Below the pieces are notes generated by a model. It was not told where the DNA came from. It saw only the letters and a program-made list of their open reading frames with translations, and did not search any database. From positions 19,601,520 through 19,665,519 of the forward strand of contig CAIIXF020000012.1 of assembly GCA_903813345.2 (NCBI GenBank): a stretch of 64,000 bases of DNA, written 5' to 3'. A program made the translations under genes and the position numbers. Below, piece by piece: positions 24,801 through 30,800 of this stretch (positions are counted from its first letter, which is position 1; the number at the start of each line of letters is the position of its first letter). This DNA comes from Owenia fusiformis. Its lineage: Eukaryota > Annelida > Polychaeta > Sabellida > Oweniidae.

Positions 24801-27800
24801 CAATATTATACTCATCTATATACTCACTATTATTTAGTATACTCAAGATTTAAAAAAAAAAAGGTTCAATATTATGTTCATTAAGAATTGAGCCGATGGG
24901 TTAAGAATCTAAAAATGTTCAGTGACAGTGACCTCTTTATATTTAATTACACGTTTCCTTGTTGGCTGAAGAATTCAAATTGTAAGTGTCAGTTGAATGT
25001 TCATTTTCACTAGTGACATCTATAAATTCTGAAACGTTGTATTTATATTTCATTCACTGGGGGTTGTTAATTTAGAATTTCATTTCATTTCAATAGTGAC
25101 ATCTATAAATTCATTTAGGGACAATCAAAATTTGGATTCATATATATTTTGTATTTTAATGGTTACGAGAGAGTGTGACAGAAGTCAACTGGCACAGTGA
25201 CTGTCTGGGGGTGAGAACGGTCCCTTAGGTCACAGGAATCTTAAAAGGAAGTTAACTGGCACAGTGATCTTCCCGATTCTTGGTGACAAGCTGCAACCAT
25301 AGAGACTTTTTAAATGAAGAATTCTACAGTGATCTCTACAAACATTCTACAAACAAATTAGGACCTTTCACAAACTACGAACATTCTACAAACATTTGAT
25401 TATATGAAGTTAAAATTGATATTATAATGAAGGATTCATCAGACAATAAGTGACTTGGGATGCTGCACCTGTATTATATAATTAACTTCGGTTAATTATG
25501 GACTTTAATTAATGAACGTTTAATGAATCAAGTTTAAAATAATCTATAGAGTTGATGTACTTTAAATACTTTATTTAAAGATATATTGAATATTGAATTC
25601 TCGAATCAAAAATATGTAAATATTATAAAAATGTACTTGTATAGCTATGCATGTATGTATGGATGTATGTAGGTGTGTGTGTATGTATGTATGTGGGTAT
25701 GTTGTTGTGTGAGTTTGAATGAAGTTTAGTTGACCTGTCATGATTAAGTAATTTAATTAAAAAACCATTGTATTGATTTGAACTTGAATTGAACTCGAAT
25801 TGTATTAAGACAGTGTTTAGATATATTTATCTGGTTCTGTGGAATAAGAAATTATAGAATAATGTATATCATAATTGAAATGGTCTATTGAAATTGAATA
25901 TTGTTTAGAAATATTACATTTAAATTTGGAGAAATATTGATTGTACTTTATTTGTCTGTCTGGTATTTCATTTTTTAAGTTATGCTATTCTTCTGTGAAG
26001 CAAGGGAAGAGTGTTACAGACAGACAAAATACCTTTTTGTTAGGAATTTTATATGATATTTTATTACATACAGTTTGAGTTGTTTTTACATTTATACTTT
26101 CATTTGAGTGATACATATGTTGTTGATATTGGTTAATTGGATCCTGCCAGTATTTTTGGAACTTATCTGGAACTTATTTTAAGGACAAGATGTTTGGAAC
26201 AAAGAAGGTTCATACCTTATGCCAAAAGTAGTCCTGTATTTCCAGAAGTCCTTGAGATAAGTTCCAGGAAATATCTTGGCAAGAACAAAGAAGATGCTCA
26301 TTTGGCAGGAACTATATTTTGGAGAGTAGTTATATATGGTAGTGTGATTGGATAGTATAAAAGAGTTTGGGTGTGTCCGTGTTGGGTTGTCTGGTTGATT
26401 GCTGTATGCTGTATGCTGTATGCTGTATGCCCGTAGGATTGCTGTCTGATGTGCTGATCTTTGTATTATAGAATAAAATCATTATAACCAACTAGATTTG
26501 TCGTGTAACACTTTATATTCCTGTAACCACGCCTGTTACCCAAGGGACAACGACAGTAACAGACAGTGTCCGGGGTGTACCAAGATCAGGGAAGGATGAA
26601 CGGTAAGTCATTCACAAAGCCTGTACTGAATTCGAATCACGTCCTAGTCAGAATAAACTTCGCTTTCTTGGCTAAACTAAAATTCAAACAACTTATTTTA
26701 TAGGCGAGGCCATGATGGAACATAAGAAAAGATTGTGGGCGGGCCCAAATCCATTAAGAACCGCAAGGGAAAGCATAACAGGTGCAGCCGTAGATTGTAC
26801 TGGAGGTAAGATATAGTTGAACAATTCGATTAGAAAAAGTTTGCTTAAGTATTGCGTTGCGCGGTTCTAGTCAGAATGTATTTTATAGCCAAGATCAATT
26901 TGAATACATTGGATTGTCACCATAATTTAGGCTATGCCAGTGGGTTCCGATGCCAGAATGTGAATTTACAGTCCTTCCTTAGTCTCCAGGATTTAGCTGG
27001 GAGTGGTAACACTGACGGGTAAGCCTTGTTTACATGTGATGTCACTAACAAACTGACATCTATTTTTAATGATAATATACCATTTAAAACTAAAATTTCA
27101 AAATCAAATGATATGCCATGGTTCGATAACGAAATTAAGATGGAGTTAAACAAAAGAGATAAATTATATAAAAAGTTCAAACGAAATAATACAGAAATAA
27201 ATAAAACAAACTACAAGGACCAAGTAAAAATTGTAGAACAAAACTACAAACTAAAATCATATGGTTTTGGTGCTGACACTTTGAATCTCATAAGCTCATA
27301 TCTTAAAAATCGAAAAGTTCAAACTAGAGTAAACGGAATCTTATCAAATTTATCAGAAGACAATTACATAAACAGCGGGGTGCCTCAAGGGAGCCAAATT
27401 GGGCCGATCCTTTTCTTATTATACATAAATGATTTACCGGAAGTAATTGACTCAACATCTTACATCTATGCAGACGACACCTCCATTTATTTACCTGTAC
27501 CCAGAGATCATCCAATTCAGAACACTCACGAAATCCTCCAAAAAGATCTTGACAATATTTTTAAATGGTCACAAACTTGGAAAATGAACTTCAAGCCTTC
27601 AAAATCAAAAGAAATAATATTTTGTAAAGAAACCGTCTTTGATAGGCCATATCCAATTTTGACACTTAATAACAATTCAATTGACCGAGTCGATTCACAT
27701 AAACATTTAGGCGTAACTCTTGATAAAAACTTAAACTTTAAAACTCATATAAACGAAGTCCGAGCAAAAATTGACAAACTACTAAATCCCCTATCAGCAT

Positions 27801-30800
27801 AGAAAATGAGAGTAAACTCAAAACATCTTGAAACAATGTACACTTCTTTCATCCTCTCTAAAATCGAATACGGCTCTTTAATCTATGGTTCGGCGTCACA
27901 AGGTGCTCTGGAACAACTAGACAAACTCCATTACAGAGCAGCCCTGATAGTTTCCGGGGCGATTTATGGTACGTGCAAGCAAAAATTATATAAATGTTTA
28001 AACTGGAAAACCCTAGCGGAGAGAAGAGAAGAAAAACAAAGTATTCACATGTTCAAAGTCCGATCAAATTTGACCCCCTCTTATGTAGTCTCTATATATG
28101 AAAAACTGTCCAATCCTGGTGCCGAAAGGGAGCTCCGCTCCAGAAGAGAATATGTTTTACCAGTGAGAGCGTCTGTGAAATACCTAAATTCACCAGCCAT
28201 AAAGCCTATCTCCATTTGGAAAAATCTTTCAACTGAAATAAAAACATCGCCAACCCTAGCAATCTTCAAGAAAAACTATAATAAGAATTATACATTTCAT
28301 AAAAAGAATATTTTAACAAAAAATCTTAATTTGAAAAGGTCTTCTGAAACTAAACTTAATAAAATAAGAAGCGACCTTGCCCTTAAAAGTGACTTTTTTA
28401 GACATAATTTCAACAACATCATAGATCCTTCTTGCCCCTGCGGCCACCGAAATCAAGATAAGATTCATCTTTTACTCGACTGCCCTCTAACCGCCATACA
28501 TAGAAATGATTACATACAGAACATCCTAAAGTTAGACAATCTTGATATTATGTGCTATTTTGGAAAAACCAGAAAGCAAAAAATAGAATTTATACTTTAT
28601 GGAGATGAAAATTTAAAAAGTGAACTGAATACAAAATGCCTTCAACTATCTTCAAATTATATCGATAACATCTTAGAATGACCATCCTCCTCATTTCACA
28701 TCATCTCTCATTAACACTCATATACATCATCATTGGCAAGACCTGGTGGACGACCGTCTGTCCGTTGCAATCCTACACACTCCAGTGATTTATTATATGT
28801 TTTTAACTTTCTAGAGGGGGGCCAATAATGCTATGTAGCCTCGGCCCCTCACAATCTATGTAAATAATTATGTTGAATATTATAGAAATAAATAACAATA
28901 ACCTAAAAAAAAAAAAATGTGATGTACGTGTTTTAATGAAGTAGAGTATTTTCTCAATTATTTCAGGCAAGCGTTTCTCTCGTATATTTCTATCATAGAC
29001 AGCTGTACGGGTGTTCGTCAAAGGTATTTTTCTGGAACCATTCAGATGGTATTTTTATATATTTTCCTGTACAATTATTGTGAGATAATTGTCTTGCCTT
29101 GCAATGCCCATGTTACCTTTTAAATATAAAAGTTTGATGATTTAACGTATAGACCCAGCGAAAGAGGAAACGACTTATGGGGCTGGACTGATCCGACCAA
29201 TAACGATGAGTACGTGATCATGGGACTGGATGATGGTACTTCCTTCGTCAGGATAACGGATCCCGTGAATCCTGTTGTTGTTGCGTTCCTCCCAACTGCC
29301 ACGGTCCCCAGTCAGTGGCGAGATATGAAGGTCGTCAATGATCACGCTTACATCGTCTCCGAGGCCGTCGGACACGGTATGCAGGTAAGTAAAACACGGA
29401 CTGTACAATGCATTGTGCCAAGTCATCATCAAGGCCTTGTGCGTACGATGTGCAAAATCTCTTCTCTTTTCTATCCCATCGTTTACGTAGCATTTTATCT
29501 TGCAATGGAGTCTACAAGGGAGTCATTGCTTCATTTGAGGTATTACCGCTCATTTGAAAATTATGGTTCCAAAGCAGTGACAGTACTAGTTGAATTGATC
29601 CATTGAGTTTGAAGTCTTTGTTAATCCGTAAGTTTGCTTGTATGTCTATAAATTGTTCAAGGATACATTTAACTTTAGAGAGCATCGACCGGGATATCGA
29701 CTTTTGCGCCAATGTTTTCCAAAGGATCAACTTAATGTACTTCTGCAACATCATCTCGATCGACCTACCACAATCTATCTTTTCTCTTTTTGCAATAAGT
29801 CCTACATAGTAGCCTTAATGGTACAGGGCCCCGGACAGGGCCTTTAACTACGAGTATTTTCCTCATAATAACTGGTGTCATGCAAGGCTTTAAATTTCAG
29901 TTCTTTGGTGTTTTATATGTTATATTAAGGTGTTCGATTTGACAAGATTACGAGGACAAACAGACATGGGAGATGTCGAGGTAGATTTCCATTACACTGA
30001 AATCGGCAACACTCATAACATAGTCTCCAACCCTGCAAGTAATACTGTGTTCCTTGTGGGATCGACCGATGATTCACAAGCTTGTCTAGGTATGTCTGAG
30101 GGTCGTCCAAAAACTCGTTTTATATTGAAGTTATATCTGACAAATTTATTGTGATTCGATGAACATTAAGGTTTAGTTTCGGGTCTTGCACCAAATCTCC
30201 ACCAACTACCTATAACCAACGTTTGTTATGGCAAATAGTAACTGCCACATTTTCAGTTATATGGCAAAATATGCACACGCTTCCTTGGCAAATACCTAAT
30301 ACTATTGCTTTATGTGAACAATTAAAATTATAGCCGGGCTTCACATGGTTGACGTAAGCAGCCCAAAGAACCCGCTATTTGCCGGGTGTTACTGGGAGGA
30401 TGGGTACACGCACGATGCTCAGTGTCACATCTATAACGGCCCTGATACCGACTATGTAGGGAGAGAGATCTGTTACAACTATAATGAAGACCAGTTGACG
30501 ATAGTTGATGTTACATCAAAAGCGAATCCCGTGACGATATCTACATCTGGTTATCCACTGGCAACGTACACTCATCAGGTATAGGTGCAATCGTTTATTA
30601 TTCTACACGACGGTAACTTGGGAAAGGAGTCGAAGGTATATGACCAAAACACTTGCCAAGCATCATTATAAACCATGACATCTGATTTCTTCTCAGCCCT
30701 GAGATGCATGTTGGCAGGAGAAACAGAAAGATGCTATGAGTAATTGAGAAACTCCTGTACATTGTTCATACTCCAACTCCTTCGCTTCGCTGACATATTC

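Larger units (their letters stand above)
24049..26011 (+). other. 2-kb region between env and the 3' LTR, non-coding
   Basis: AT-rich and partly low in complexity: ACTCAATATTAT-type repeats near 24745-24840, GTGACATCTATAAATTC twice near 25013 and 25094, GGCACAGTGA twice near 25190 and 25257, and a GTATGTAT microsatellite near 25648-25698. The only organised part is a promoter-like block at 24561-24697. Gypsy elements normally have little sequence here. Confidence 0.5.
8075..26561 (+). mobile_element. Full-length env-bearing Ty3/Gypsy LTR element (endogenous-retrovirus-like), 18,487 bp
   Basis: Two 550-bp LTRs (8075-8624, 26012-26561) begin TGTTAC and end GTAACA. The target duplication GACAG stands at 8070-8074 and 26562-26566. 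In order, the element holds a primer-binding site, leader splice donor, gag, a -1 frameshift signal, pol (PR, RT, RNase H, integrase), two accessory sense ORFs, an antisense three-exon gene, env, an unusual 2-kb 3' region and a polypurine tract. I see no difference between the LTRs, and gag, pol and env are uninterrupted, so the insertion is young. At 18.5 kb it is about twice to three times the size of most Gypsy elements, mainly because of 7 kb between pol and env. It sits in the sense direction inside a coding exon of the choice-of-anchor B gene. Confidence 0.95.
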
